64,000 bases of DNA from Albidovulum sp. Its GTDB lineage: Bacteria; Pseudomonadota; Alphaproteobacteria; Rhodobacterales; Rhodobacteraceae. The notes under the pieces were generated by a model, which was not told where the DNA came from, ran no database searches, and saw only the letters and a list, made by a program, of their open reading frames with translations. The stretch is from assembly GCA_028823855.1 (NCBI GenBank), contig JAPPFL010000048.1:62001-126000 (forward strand), in the 5' to 3' direction. Positions 36,848 through 45,187 of the stretch are shown one piece after another; position 1 is the stretch's first letter; every line of letters begins with the position of its first letter. Position numbers and translations under genes: made by a program.

Positions 36848-37806
36848 CAGACCTTCCCCCCGACCGAGCTGCGGACGCGCGGGTCAAAAAGCCCGTACGA
36901 GAGGTCAATGAGCAGGTTCACCGTCATGTAGATCACGATGAAATACATGAGCGTACCTTGTACGAGCACGATGTCGCGGTTCTTGATCGCTTCGACCGTC
37001 AGCCGCCCTAGTCCAGGCCAGTTGAACACCGCCTCGATCAGCACAGCGCCGCCCAGCATCTGTCCGAAACGTAGGCCGAGGACGGTCAGGACAGGAATCG
37101 CGGCGTTCCGCGCGATGTGGCGGCGCATGAGCCGGCTCTGACCGACGCCCTTGGCGCGGGCGACAGTGACATAGTCGCGTGAAAGCTCGTCGAGAAGGCT
37201 CGCTCGGACCAGCCGGGCGATCATGGCAATGCTGTCGAGCGCCAGCGCGATCGCCGGCATGATGAGATAGCTGAGGGCTAAGAGCGGCCCGTCGGACCAG
37301 AGCTTCCGCCCGCCGGACGGCAGCCAGCCCAGCCATACGGCAAAGCAGAGAATCCCCAGAATGCCAAACCAGAAGTTGGGAACCGAAAGAACGAAGGAGT
37401 TGATCGCCGTGATCGTCGCGTCGACCCACGTTCCCTGACGCTGCGCAGCGACAACGCCGACGAGAATGCCGAACACCGAGGCGACCAGGATCGCGGCAAC
37501 CGCCAATTCCAGCGTCGCGGGCAGTCGCGACCAGATCAGCTCGCTGACCGGGCGGCCAATGATGGGAGAGGTGCCGAGATCGCCTTGCATGGCGGCTATA
37601 GCCCATTTGCCGTATTGCACCGGCAAAGGCTGATCGAGCCCAAGCATGACCCGAAGAGCCTCGACCAATTCCGGCGTCGGATCGGGCCCTGCGAGTACGG
37701 TCACCGCGTCGCCCGGAACGAGATACATGATCAGAAATACGATAATCGAGACGATGATGATCACCACCAACGCCTGCGCGAACCGGCTGAACACGTAGCG
37801 CCCCAC
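36847..37806 (-). CDS. Dipeptide-type ABC transporter permease (DppB-like)
   Basis: The 319-residue membrane protein begins VGRYVFSRFAQALVVIIIVS, the classic first segment of DppB proteins, and ends with the C-terminal YGLFDPRVR. The coupling loop is VARAKGVGQSRLMRRHIARN. I place the start at GTG 37806 because GGGAGG is eight bases upstream; the longer open frame to 37938 lacks a signal. It is the first gene of the transporter part, about 800 bp after the sulfatase on the same strand. Confidence 0.9.
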   Translation of the reverse strand: MGRYVFSRFAQALVVIIIVSIIVFLIMYLVPGDAVTVLAGPDPTPELVEALRVMLGLDQPLPVQYGKWAIAAMQGDLGTSPIIGRPVSELIWSRLPATLELAVAAILVASVFGILVGVVAAQRQGTWVDATITAINSFVLSVPNFWFGILGILCFAVWLGWLPSGGRKLWSDGPLLALSYLIMPAIALALDSIAMIARLVRASLLDELSRDYVTVARAKGVGQSRLMRRHIARNAAIPVLTVLGLRFGQMLGGAVLIEAVFNWPGLGRLTVEAIKNRDIVLVQGTLMYFIVIYMTVNLLIDLSYGLFDPRVRSSVGGKV

Positions 37807-38607
37807 TATTTCGCCTCCCTTTCGGGCAAGGCCATGCAAAGGCCGAAATGGCCTGAGGTTGCGCCGTGCACTTGCGGCGGGCGGGCCGCAGGCCCGTAGC
37901 GCCGACAAAATTGCCGCGCCAAAGGGTGCGGTCCCCACTTGTTCGCCCGCGCGGCGTCACCGACTCCGGGACCACGGCGACGCGATAGTCGGGGCTCGTT
38001 ACACCGGTCGCCTTCCCACTCCCGGACATTGCCGATCATTTCGAAAGGCCGCGCCGGGTTCGAAGCGCGTCCTCCGCGGCGGAGGTCCCACCGCGCGACA
38101 GGCCCGGCTGGCGTACAAATGGAATTCCATAGGCCCGGAAATTCGCTGCACGCCCTCGTTTCCGCGCCGAGTCGTCGTCCCAGGCAAACTCCCGGTCGAC
38201 CTGGCTAAGGCTCGCCGCGCGCTCCCTTCGCCTCCCGGCGGATAATTTGGTCCCGGCCATGTCGACAAAAGCCAAGGCGTCGGCATAGATCACTTTCACG
38301 AAAGAGTAGTCGTCGAACCCATGCGTAAGGTCGTTCCGGCAATCCTGGATGATCGCAGGAGACATCGAGCCCGATGGAATTGAAAGGACCAGCCGCGAGC
38401 CGCGCAGTTCCGCATCCGTTAAATGGCCGGACGGGCAAGCGAATTCGCGAAAATCCGCATTCGCGACAGGCGATGACGCGATCTGAATAGAGGCGGCAGC
38501 GCACGCATGCCGAGGCGCTACCTCGGGAGCGTGCCGATTCGAGCCCGCCCGGTAGGCTCCGTCTTCCGGCAAGACGCCCCGTTGGGACGCGTAAGTCGCC
38601 GCCAGCC
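37807..38607. other. Gap between the transporter operon and the sulfatase
   Basis: A minus-strand frame of 192 codons (38036-38614) contains a protein-like stretch, LRGSRLVLSIPSGSMSPAII and DDYSFVKVIYADALAFVDMA, but no family is recognisable, the flanks are of low quality and no ribosome binding site is present. It may be the remnant of a lost gene that linked the sulfatase to the transporter. Confidence 0.35.
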
Positions 38608-40092
38608 CTACCAATTCGAGACCCTCGGCTGTGACCGGTCCTCGGTGGCGTCGAGCACGTTCAGGAGTTGGTCCTTGAGGCTCTCGCGCAGGTCTCTGTG
38701 CGCCGGACTATGGTAGAGATTGTTCAGCTCGCCGGGATCGGCAGCAAGGTCGTAGAGTTCGCCGTCGGTTTCGCGCGCGGTGGCTGGGATGCCGTGCCAG
38801 ATCACAAGCTTGTATTGATCTTGCCTCAGCATTGTCGTGTGAACGGCCGGGTCGGCCTGATGCCCGCTGTCGCGGTATTCGCACAGCGCCCAGTTCCGCC
38901 AGTCGGTTTCGCCCCGGACAAGGCTCATCAGAGAATCGCCCTGCCCGAGATCGGCACCGCTCGCGCCGGCAACGTCCAAAAACGTCGCTGGAAGGTCGAT
39001 CCATTGCACGATGTTCGGAACGCGGAGACCAGCGGGGATGCGACCCGGCCAGCGCGCCAGAAGCGGAACGCGCGTGCAGGCGTCATACATCATCGGGCCT
39101 TTGAGTAGGATGTCATGGTCGCCTAGCATTTCACCGTGGTCCGAGGTGAAAACGACCAGCGTGTTTTCGGAAAGACCTCTTTCTTCGAGCGCGCTCAGCA
39201 CGCGTCCGACCTCGTGGTCGACAAGAGCGACCATCGCGTAGTAAGAGGCGCGGATTTCGCGAATTTCTTCGGGCGTGTATTCCGCAAATCCCGGCGCGTG
39301 TCCGCCATAAGACTTTTTTGAATAGGCGCGCTGCACGTCGGGCTTCCGGTCGAGTTCTCCTTCTTCCCGGATAGGCGGCGGTATCGCGTCGCCGTCGATC
39401 AGCGCTCGGAATTCCTCGGGCGCCCCGAACGGATGGTGGGGGTCGAAGAAATTGGCGATTAAAAAGAAAGGCTGACCGTCGTCCCGTTCCACGTCACCGA
39501 TGAAAGCAATGGCGCGCTCGGCGACCCAGTGGCTGAAATGCGCATTCGCAGAAACAGTATTCGCCGGGGTCGCGCCTTTCGCCTTGTTGCCGGCCTCGGC
39601 CCCCCGGGGATCGCCCTCCCTCGGAATCAGGCCGTCGTAGAGGGAGGGGTGCTTGTCGCGAAGCCAGCGATGATAGGCGTTCTGTGGCGAGCGGTGGATA
39701 GGGTCGTGCGCCCACTCGAAGACCCGAAATCCGTCATCGAAACGGTTTTCGATCTGCCGCCCCTCGCACGGCGAAAGATGCTGTTTCCCGATCATTCCGC
39801 AGTCGTAGCCCGCATTCGCCAACACCCGCGTGAACATCCTCCGGTGATCCGGCAGCGCGACTCCGTTTGCCCAAAGCCCGTGGTTTCGGGCATACAAGCC
39901 GGTAAAAAGCGAAGCGCGCGACGGGCTACAAATCGGGTTCTGGACATAGCACTGTTCGAAGACCGCGCCTTCCGCGGCAAACGCGTCCAGCGCGGGAGTG
40001 TGCGCTTGAGCGTTGCCGTAGCACCCAAGCGTGTCCCAGCGTTGCTGGTCGGTGCAGAGCAGCAGGATATTGGGCACAGAACGTGCGTCCAC
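38608..40092 (-). CDS. Type I sulfatase (arylsulfatase/choline-sulfatase-like)
   Basis: The 494-residue protein is a formylglycine-dependent sulfatase. NILLLCTDQQRWDTLGCYG near the N-terminus carries the first metal-binding Asp. ICSPSRASLFTGLY near residue 55 is the C-x-P-S-R motif whose Cys becomes formylglycine. VVFTSDHGEMLGDH near residue 315 completes the calcium site. No signal peptide is visible, so it probably acts in the cytoplasm on an imported sulfate ester. The GTG at 40092 has GGGAGG upstream. A divergent LysR gene probably controls it. Confidence 0.9.
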   Translation of the reverse strand: MDARSVPNILLLCTDQQRWDTLGCYGNAQAHTPALDAFAAEGAVFEQCYVQNPICSPSRASLFTGLYARNHGLWANGVALPDHRRMFTRVLANAGYDCGMIGKQHLSPCEGRQIENRFDDGFRVFEWAHDPIHRSPQNAYHRWLRDKHPSLYDGLIPREGDPRGAEAGNKAKGATPANTVSANAHFSHWVAERAIAFIGDVERDDGQPFFLIANFFDPHHPFGAPEEFRALIDGDAIPPPIREEGELDRKPDVQRAYSKKSYGGHAPGFAEYTPEEIREIRASYYAMVALVDHEVGRVLSALEERGLSENTLVVFTSDHGEMLGDHDILLKGPMMYDACTRVPLLARWPGRIPAGLRVPNIVQWIDLPATFLDVAGASGADLGQGDSLMSLVRGETDWRNWALCEYRDSGHQADPAVHTTMLRQDQYKLVIWHGIPATARETDGELYDLAADPGELNNLYHSPAHRDLRESLKDQLLNVLDATEDRSQPRVSNW

Positions 40093-40160
40093 GGATCAAG
40101 ATTCCTCCCTAGCCGTCTCCTTTCGGCTTCATCTTCAGTATTGGCTGCGGGCTTGAATAA

Positions 40161-40205
40161 AAACAAATAATTTTTAATGGTATTGGGATGAAAATTTTTT
40201 ATTGA
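40161..40205. promoter_or_regulatory. AT-rich divergent promoter/operator between sulfatase and LysR genes
   Basis: The 121-bp divergent gap contains a markedly AT-rich block including AATAATTTTTAATGG and ATGAAAATTTTTTATTG. These form an imperfect inverted repeat and offer T-N11-A spacings of the kind LysR proteins bind. The exact operator cannot be fixed from one sequence. Confidence 0.35.
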
Positions 40206-40213
40206 TAGTGGCT

Positions 40214-41119
40214 ATGAAGCTCAACCAGCTGAAATATTTTATCGCCGTTGCAGAAGCTGGCTCAACCACCAAGGCCGCCGAGATTCTGAATCTGACGCAG
40301 CCGGCAATCACGCGCGGCATCCTCCAGCTTGAGATGGAGATCGGCGTAAAGCTATTTGAGAGGCTTCCGCGCTCGATGCGCCTGACGCGCTTTGGAGAAG
40401 CCTATCTTCGTCACGCTCGCTCGGTTTTCGTGCAGCTCGACAACGCGCAGGCCGAAATGGGTTATCTCCTGGAAAACCCTGTCGAGGAAATCGTCATTGG
40501 CGCTGGCCCGACCTGGCTGAGAGCTACGCTTCCGGAAGTTATCAGCGACCTCTCGCGGGCATATCCCGAAGTCTCGATCCGCGTGCGCGGCGGTTACGAC
40601 GAGCAGCTGCTAACCATGCTCGACCGAGGCGAAGTCGCCTTCGTACTGACCGAGACATCGCGCAACCGGATGCGTTCCGATCTTGAGCAGGAACCCCTGA
40701 TCAAATGCGAGTATGTTGTTGCGGGGCGAAGGCGCCACCCTCTGGCCGGCAACCGGAAAGTCAAACTGTCTCAGCTTCTCAATTACCCATGGGCAATGCC
40801 GGATCAGGCGGTCAGCGCACTGGACAGGCTTCGCGGCCTGTACCTGGCCACCAGTCTCCCGGCCCCGGAACCCGTGATCAGATCGACTTCGTTGAATTTC
40901 ATTCTCAAGCTCCTGGCGAGCTCCGATGCCCTATCCTTTGTCGTTCGTTCGTCGCTGCAAGATGCGAGGCAGGACGGGATCGTCTCAATCCCAGTTGCAT
41001 CCGAAATGCCTGTTCGAAGCGCAGGGATCGTGAAAAAGAAAGGCACTTGGAACAGCCCGGTAGTAACGCAACTTGCGGCGATGCTGCGGAAAAGCTGCCA
41101 GGCGAATCCGGTGCAATGA
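40214..41119 (+). CDS. LysR-family transcriptional regulator
   Basis: The 301-residue protein has the N-terminal winged helix-turn-helix typical of LysR regulators (LNQLKYFIAVAEAGSTTKAA then LNLTQPAITRGILQLE) and a periplasmic-binding-like effector domain from about residue 90. I chose the ATG at 40214 over a TTG at 40202 since it starts the family-typical MKLNQLKYF. It is divergent from the sulfatase gene with a short AT-rich gap, so it most likely controls the sulfatase and dipeptide-type transporter, plausibly responding to the transported compound or a sulfur metabolite. Confidence 0.92.
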   Translation: MKLNQLKYFIAVAEAGSTTKAAEILNLTQPAITRGILQLEMEIGVKLFERLPRSMRLTRFGEAYLRHARSVFVQLDNAQAEMGYLLENPVEEIVIGAGPTWLRATLPEVISDLSRAYPEVSIRVRGGYDEQLLTMLDRGEVAFVLTETSRNRMRSDLEQEPLIKCEYVVAGRRRHPLAGNRKVKLSQLLNYPWAMPDQAVSALDRLRGLYLATSLPAPEPVIRSTSLNFILKLLASSDALSFVVRSSLQDARQDGIVSIPVASEMPVRSAGIVKKKGTWNSPVVTQLAAMLRKSCQANPVQ

Positions 41120-41188
41120 CATTATCAAAGATAGACGCCGGAATTCGCTCAGGTTGACTCGGGATCGCCCCGAAGACGGCCCTCGCGG

Positions 41189-41438
41189 CTAGATTTCAAC
41201 GGTTCCCGCTTTCTCCCTCGCGTGCTTGAGCTCAAAATCCGGATTTCGGACCGTGCAGTCCCATCTTGATGTGGCCAGGAAGAAGTTGGACGGCTCTCAG
41301 GTTTCCCCCTTTCCAATAGCCGTTCGCGACTTTGTTTCGCCGCAGGGAGCGGGTTCGTAGGAACTTGGCTCCAGACCGACGGACGAAACCGGGTCCTGCA
41401 CAAGCCGGGAGTATTGGCGGGTCGAGAGGTGTAGACAA
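41189..41438 (-). pseudogene. Tyrosine recombinase (integrase) C-terminal remnant
   Basis: The minus-strand translation gives TRSLRRNKVANGYWKGGNLR followed by AVQLLPGHIKMG. In another frame it continues TVRNPDFELKHAREKAGTVEI and a stop at 41189-41191. This matches the C-terminus of a phage-type integrase (HSLRRTK...IYRRTGNLRAVQLLLGHTK...TVRYLG.EV..AL). A frameshift separates the two parts, and the catalytic Tyr of TVRYLG has become Asn. Confidence 0.6.
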
Positions 41439-41558
41439 TCAAGGAACAGATCGGGACCGGTGTGTCCTCACTTCTCCATCATTCTTCCGAATTCATGTTT
41501 GATTCGTGATTCGCCGGCTGTCTTGATGTCTTCAATGACGCGACATTGACTGCGTTGC

Positions 41559-42428
41559 TGCGGCCGCGCCACGAACTCAGTTGGCTCAAGCCGGTTCGAT
41601 GCAAACCGTCTCGAAGTCATGCGTCGGGGCTGGGAGCGGGCGTTCGTCCGCGGGTCTTCCATGGTTGGCGGAGAACCAATCGATCGTTGATGAGAAACTG
41701 GAGTTGATGAGCAGCCGACGGGCAGGGCCCCCTCGTTGGTCATTGGTCCAAAGGCGATTCATGCCGCCGAAGCCTTTGTCTTTAACCTGTTCCAGCTTAA
41801 TCCGACGGTATACTTTCACAAGACCGCAAGAGGTGCAGAGAAGCTCTTTTTGGATCCACTTGTTCGGCAGGTAGCGCGCCCGCAGGATAGCGGAGTCTAG
41901 AATATTGGACTTCCTCAATAGCATCCGCTGGTCCAGTTCGCCAGAAAGCCCGATGATTTTGATCGGTTTCTACAACTGGACGATACGGTAATTTGGGGAT
42001 CACTGTCGAAATTCAGCGATTCCAAAGACGTATCAATCAGTTCGTTCGCCCAGCGACCGCAGGATCGCAAACTCTTCAATTGGCTCGATTTCCGGAATGC
42101 AGGCGAACACAAATTCGATATGCGCAGCGAGAGCGTGCCACCAAGGTTCAGCGAGGAGGTGATTGATGTGAAAGAGCCGGAAGCCGCTCCAGCCATTTTA
42201 ATGGACAGCGAGAGTCGATCGGCGTTCAATAGAGAGAGTGGGTCGCAATGCCCGCTCGGGCAGATCAATGTCACGAAGGGAGGCGGCGCTCTCGTGGACC
42301 TGAAGGGGCGTTCGAGAGTTGCGGCAATTAATGGCTATTTCAAGTTGGGACGGGCTTGCTTCAACCCTGATTGCAGCAATGCCAGAATGACCATCGAAGA
42401 TGTCGTAGAGCGGGAGGCCGGGAAATGA
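41559..42428 (+). pseudogene. HD-superfamily phosphohydrolase (YwfO/dNTPase-like), 5'-truncated with four in-frame stops
   Basis: One frame from about 41559 to the TGA at 42426-42428 reads as the C-terminal two-thirds of an HD-type dNTP phosphohydrolase. It gives SSRFDANRLEVMRRGWERAF, later LVIGPKAIHAAEAFVFNLFQ, then LNPTVYFHKTARGAEKLFLD, FLQLDDTVIWGSLSKFSDSK, RKLFNWLDF and finally VTKGGGALVDLKGRSRVAAI. Stops interrupt it at 41688 (TGA), 41691 (TGA), 41898 (TAG) and 41919 (TAG), yet no indel occurs over 276 codons. The N-terminal part with the HD metal site is missing, replaced by the integrase remnant. Its stop overlaps the next gene's ATG as ATGA, so the two were an operon. Confidence 0.6.
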
Positions 42429-42940
42429 ACCGCGAGAATGCAAGAAGGGTTGCAGACACGATTGGCGATGCCGGCGGGTAAGTCGTCGGAAGAACCCAGT
42501 CGCAGAAAATCGCCTTTCTACTTGATGCGGCCGGCTAAGGCGAAGGCCTCACTTTCCGCTGCAGGTACTATGGCCCGTTTGGTAAAGAGTTAGCTTTGGC
42601 AGCCAGAACTGGCGTCCAGGTCGGCGAGTTGAGGAAATCCCGTCAACTTGCCACTTGGGGAGGGGTTTATTCGATCTACGAAGTTGGCTTGGTGGTGCAT
42701 CACAATGGACCTTCAGTCCGCATTTAACTCGCTAGCCGTGCTGCGGGCGCCAATGCGATCGAGCTAGAAACGGCGGCAACGGCAGTCTTCCTGTCACAGG
42801 GCGGATTTGACGATCCACGGGAAAGAGCGGAGAGGCGAAAGCCGCAGAAATCCCGCGAAGGTCGTCTTGAACGGCCAACGTTTCTTCTCGAAACTCTCGG
42901 TAGAATCAAGGTGCCGGGTCCCCTGCCGTGCATCTCGTGA
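42425..42940 (+). pseudogene. YwgA-like protein gene with three in-frame TAA codons
   Basis: From ATG 42425 a single frame of 172 codons runs to TGA 42938-42940. It is broken by TAA at 42479, 42536 and 42725 but has no frameshift. The translation has TQSQKIAFLLDAAG, CRYYGPFGKELALAARTGV, TWGGVYSIYEVGLVV, ANAIELETAATAVFLSQGGF and ERRKPQKSREGRLERPTFLL. This is the pattern of YwgA-type proteins (LQKI.F, YGPFS, AIELE.AAT..FL). In Bacillus ywgA sits beside the HD-domain gene ywfO, which supports both assignments here. The function of YwgA is unknown. Confidence 0.55.
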
Positions 42941-43127
42941 CTTAGGTTTGAACTGGACTCTGGTAGGCCTCGCCGTCCTCGTTTAACAAAGCTCCGGCTG
43001 AATGATCGCCGCTGCAATAAGGTTCTGTATCAGAAATAGAACGGCAACAGCGCCCTTCCAGACACGCTCCGGAGAAACAGCACGGTTGCATTCACGTCTT
43101 GCAATGTGTTCTATGCCGGTTGATCGG

Positions 43128-43298
43128 AATTGGCGTAACTCGCTCTCGTCTAAGGCACGGACGATCGGAGAAGGGCTGCCGACGATTGGCAATCTGCTCG
43201 GTCGCGCGCAGGTGCAGAAACCCGCCCGGTACGCTCTTCTTGCCCGGGAAACGGTGAAGACTGCCGCCGCCCGCAACAACCATGATGCCGCTTCGTAG
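43128..43298 (+). pseudogene. Second tyrosine recombinase (integrase) C-terminal remnant
   Basis: The frame gives NSLSSKARTIGEGLPTIGNL followed by LGRAQVQKPARYALLARETV and KTAAARN before TAG 43296-43298. This matches phage integrase C-termini (HSFASRALALGEGLPMIGKLLGHTQVQTTARYAHLA...VK.AA.R). The catalytic His of GH has become Arg (LLGR), while the Tyr of ARY remains. The upstream part is missing. It belongs to a different integrase subfamily from the remnant at 41189. Confidence 0.6.
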
Positions 43299-43410
43299 CG
43301 CACGCGCTGGCAAATCGGAATGGCAAAGTTGCTTTATCCAAATTCAGGCTACGATTTTGCACGCTTATCCTGGCGCTTGATTTGACATAACGCAAATCGT
43401 TGAGCCGGTC

Positions 43411-43729
43411 CGTGATCGAGGGCATTGCCGGCGAATGCGCTGCGGCCTTATTCGAAGTCTATTCCTTTGGCGGGTTATCCACGCAAATCCGACTACGTGC
43501 TCGGGCCAAGTCAATTGCAATCGACGCGGCTGGTCGACTCAAAGATGCTAGGGTCCCGCCCGGCAACCGGCTGGAAGCTCTTCTCGGCGAGCGACTTGGG
43601 CAACGTAGCGTTCGCGCCAACGAGCAATAGCGCGCCTTTATCGTCTGGCGTTATGGCGACGCCAGGGAGGTCGAAATTGTCGACTATCGCTGGGAGCGCA
43701 ATCGAACAAGACCGCCGACCGAGAACTAA
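43411..43729 (+). pseudogene. HigB/RelE-family toxin gene with one nonsense codon
   Basis: The frame reads IRLRARAKSIAIDAAGRLKD, ARVPPGNRLEALLGERLGQR and SVRANEQ, then a TAG at 43628, then RAFIVWRYGDAREVEIVDYR. It matches the plasmid-maintenance killer family (IDAA..LEDLRVPPGNRLEALKGDR.GQ.SIRINDQWRICFVW..GDA..VEIVDYH). The stop replaces the conserved Trp of DQWRICF (TGG to TAG). The antitoxin remnant follows in the canonical toxin-first order. Confidence 0.65.
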
Positions 43730-43783
43730 TAGACCGGCAAGAGGCTGACTTCCCAGACGTCGAGTCGGGACGGCGGTCTCCTC

Positions 43784-44059
43784 CAGCGCATCCAGGCGCG
43801 AATTTCGCGATTGGTTTCTAAAAACGATGGAACTCGGCGTTTATCGGCTGGCTCGGGACATCAAGGTCTTGCGCCCTCGCTTGAACGAAGTCGTGCTTGG
43901 ACGCCGCGCCGTAACTACCGACACTGCTCTAGGACAGGCGCGCTACTTCGGGACAACGTCGGAGTTCTCGACTAATCTGCAAGCCGCTACGATCTGGACG
44001 TAGCGGAGCGCACAGTGTGGCAAAAAATCGACCGGAAAGTAGCGCCCGGCGCGGCGTGA
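43784..44059 (+). pseudogene. HigA-family antitoxin gene with one frameshift
   Basis: The frame gives FLKTMELGVYRLARDIKVLR and NEVVLGRRAVTTDTALGQAR, then YFGTTSEFSTNLQA. It matches the helix-turn-helix antitoxin HigA (FL.PMGLSV.RLARDI.VP..RI.EI..GRRAITADTALRLARYFGTS.EFW.NLQ). A one-base loss near 44005 shifts the frame. The next frame resumes with YDLDVAERTVWQKIDRKVAP and ends in TGA at 44057-44059. Confidence 0.65.
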
Positions 44060-45187
44060 GGGTTTCGCGTCAAGCTGCGCTCAATAGCGCGGTAACTTGA
44101 GTATGTTCAGCAGAACGCGGATGGGCCTTGCGGCCAGGGCATCTTTCTTGCTGAATTCGTCTTCGAAGGCATGGCGGAGGATCTGCTGTGGCGGAGACTC
44201 TTTCCTCGCAGTAGCGAAAGAGAAAACGACCGAGTTCCGAAAGCAAACCGGTCTCGTTCCGCTCGGCTTGCAGAACAGCAGCATCGGCTCCTGCCTGCCA
44301 TTTCCGCCCGGCACCGGAAACGCGGCTATCCGCTTTGCAACTCCGGAAACGGCTGATTCGGGGTCGGAATGCTATGCTGCAGCAGTGGCGGGACGGGCGG
44401 TTGATCAGGGGGAGTGGGTCAATTCCTTCCCAAGCGCTAATTCGACCGGCGCCAGCCGATTCATTTGCCCTTCGACGCCTACCGCCTCCAATAGGCATCC
44501 AGCATCCGGAAATGGATCGAATCCGCTTTCGAGATGCTTTCGGATCGGAAATGGAGTCCAGTACCTGATAACGACCATCTCCGATTTGGCTCTCGGACTG
44601 CCGGCAAGACTCGCGCCCGAATATCAAACGGCGACGCCATCGGCAGCAGTCCGATCGACTCGATGGTTTTCAACTACCAGGTGCTTAACGCAGTCCAGGA
44701 TTCGGGTGCGGCGCGTGTCCGGCCGTATGGCGCGCATCTCCGACTAGTGGACCTTGATCATTTGCGGCATGAAGCCGACGGGAATCAATTGGCGATCCCG
44801 AAAGCCTTAAGGGCCCGCAACGCATGGGAACCGCATCCACGACGCCCGACATGCGGCGTCGCCTGACCGTCAAGTCGCGACTTGCCCGAATTCCTGCTTG
44901 CATTGCAAGAGCCGACCGCATGCGCGCCTCGCGGAACTAGCAAGAACCGGAAAACCGGGGGCTGCCGAAGTCCGATCGGCCGAGGGTTGAGGCCATCCCG
45001 CGCCTGGCTTGCGCCATCATGACAAAAACAGAAAATCCTTGCTACCTACGCAAGTTAAATGCCTTACCCGACGAATTCGAAAGAATCGGGAGCATGAGAG
45101 AAGCCTACTGGTTGCCAGTTGGCCGAACGAATGCAATAGCACGCTACAGTCTATGGGAATCCCCCGCTGCCAAGGAGAAACCTGAGA
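44060..45187. other. Non-coding or deeply eroded stretch
   Basis: Long frames exist on both strands (44097-44747 plus, 44070-44627 minus), but they overlap each other antiparallel and show no family motif. A minus-strand piece ending near 44084 (DEFSKKDALAARPIRVLLNI) looks somewhat protein-like but is unassigned. The promoter of the amidohydrolase gene lies in the last 200 bp. Confidence 0.4.

Noticed and set aside
38036-38614. Minus-strand frame of 192 codons between sulfatase and permease genes
   Set aside because: A central stretch looks protein-like but no family could be named, and its start lies inside the sulfatase 3' end without a binding site. Reported only as a possible remnant in the gap entry.
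41468-41743. Minus-strand frame ending VIEDIKTAGESRIKHEFGRM
   Set aside because: The end looks protein-like, but it is only about 23 residues long and overlaps the HD pseudogene antiparallel. No family match could be argued.
41559-42940. Alternative genetic code or programmed readthrough to explain seven in-frame stops
   Set aside because: All three stop codons appear among the seven, and the same codons end intact genes elsewhere in the window (for example TAA at 6045-6047 and TGA at 6536-6538), so simple decay is the better explanation.
44070-44747. Overlapping antiparallel frames of 185 and 216 codons
   Set aside because: Neither shows motifs or start signals. I could not turn short suggestive stretches into a family assignment.
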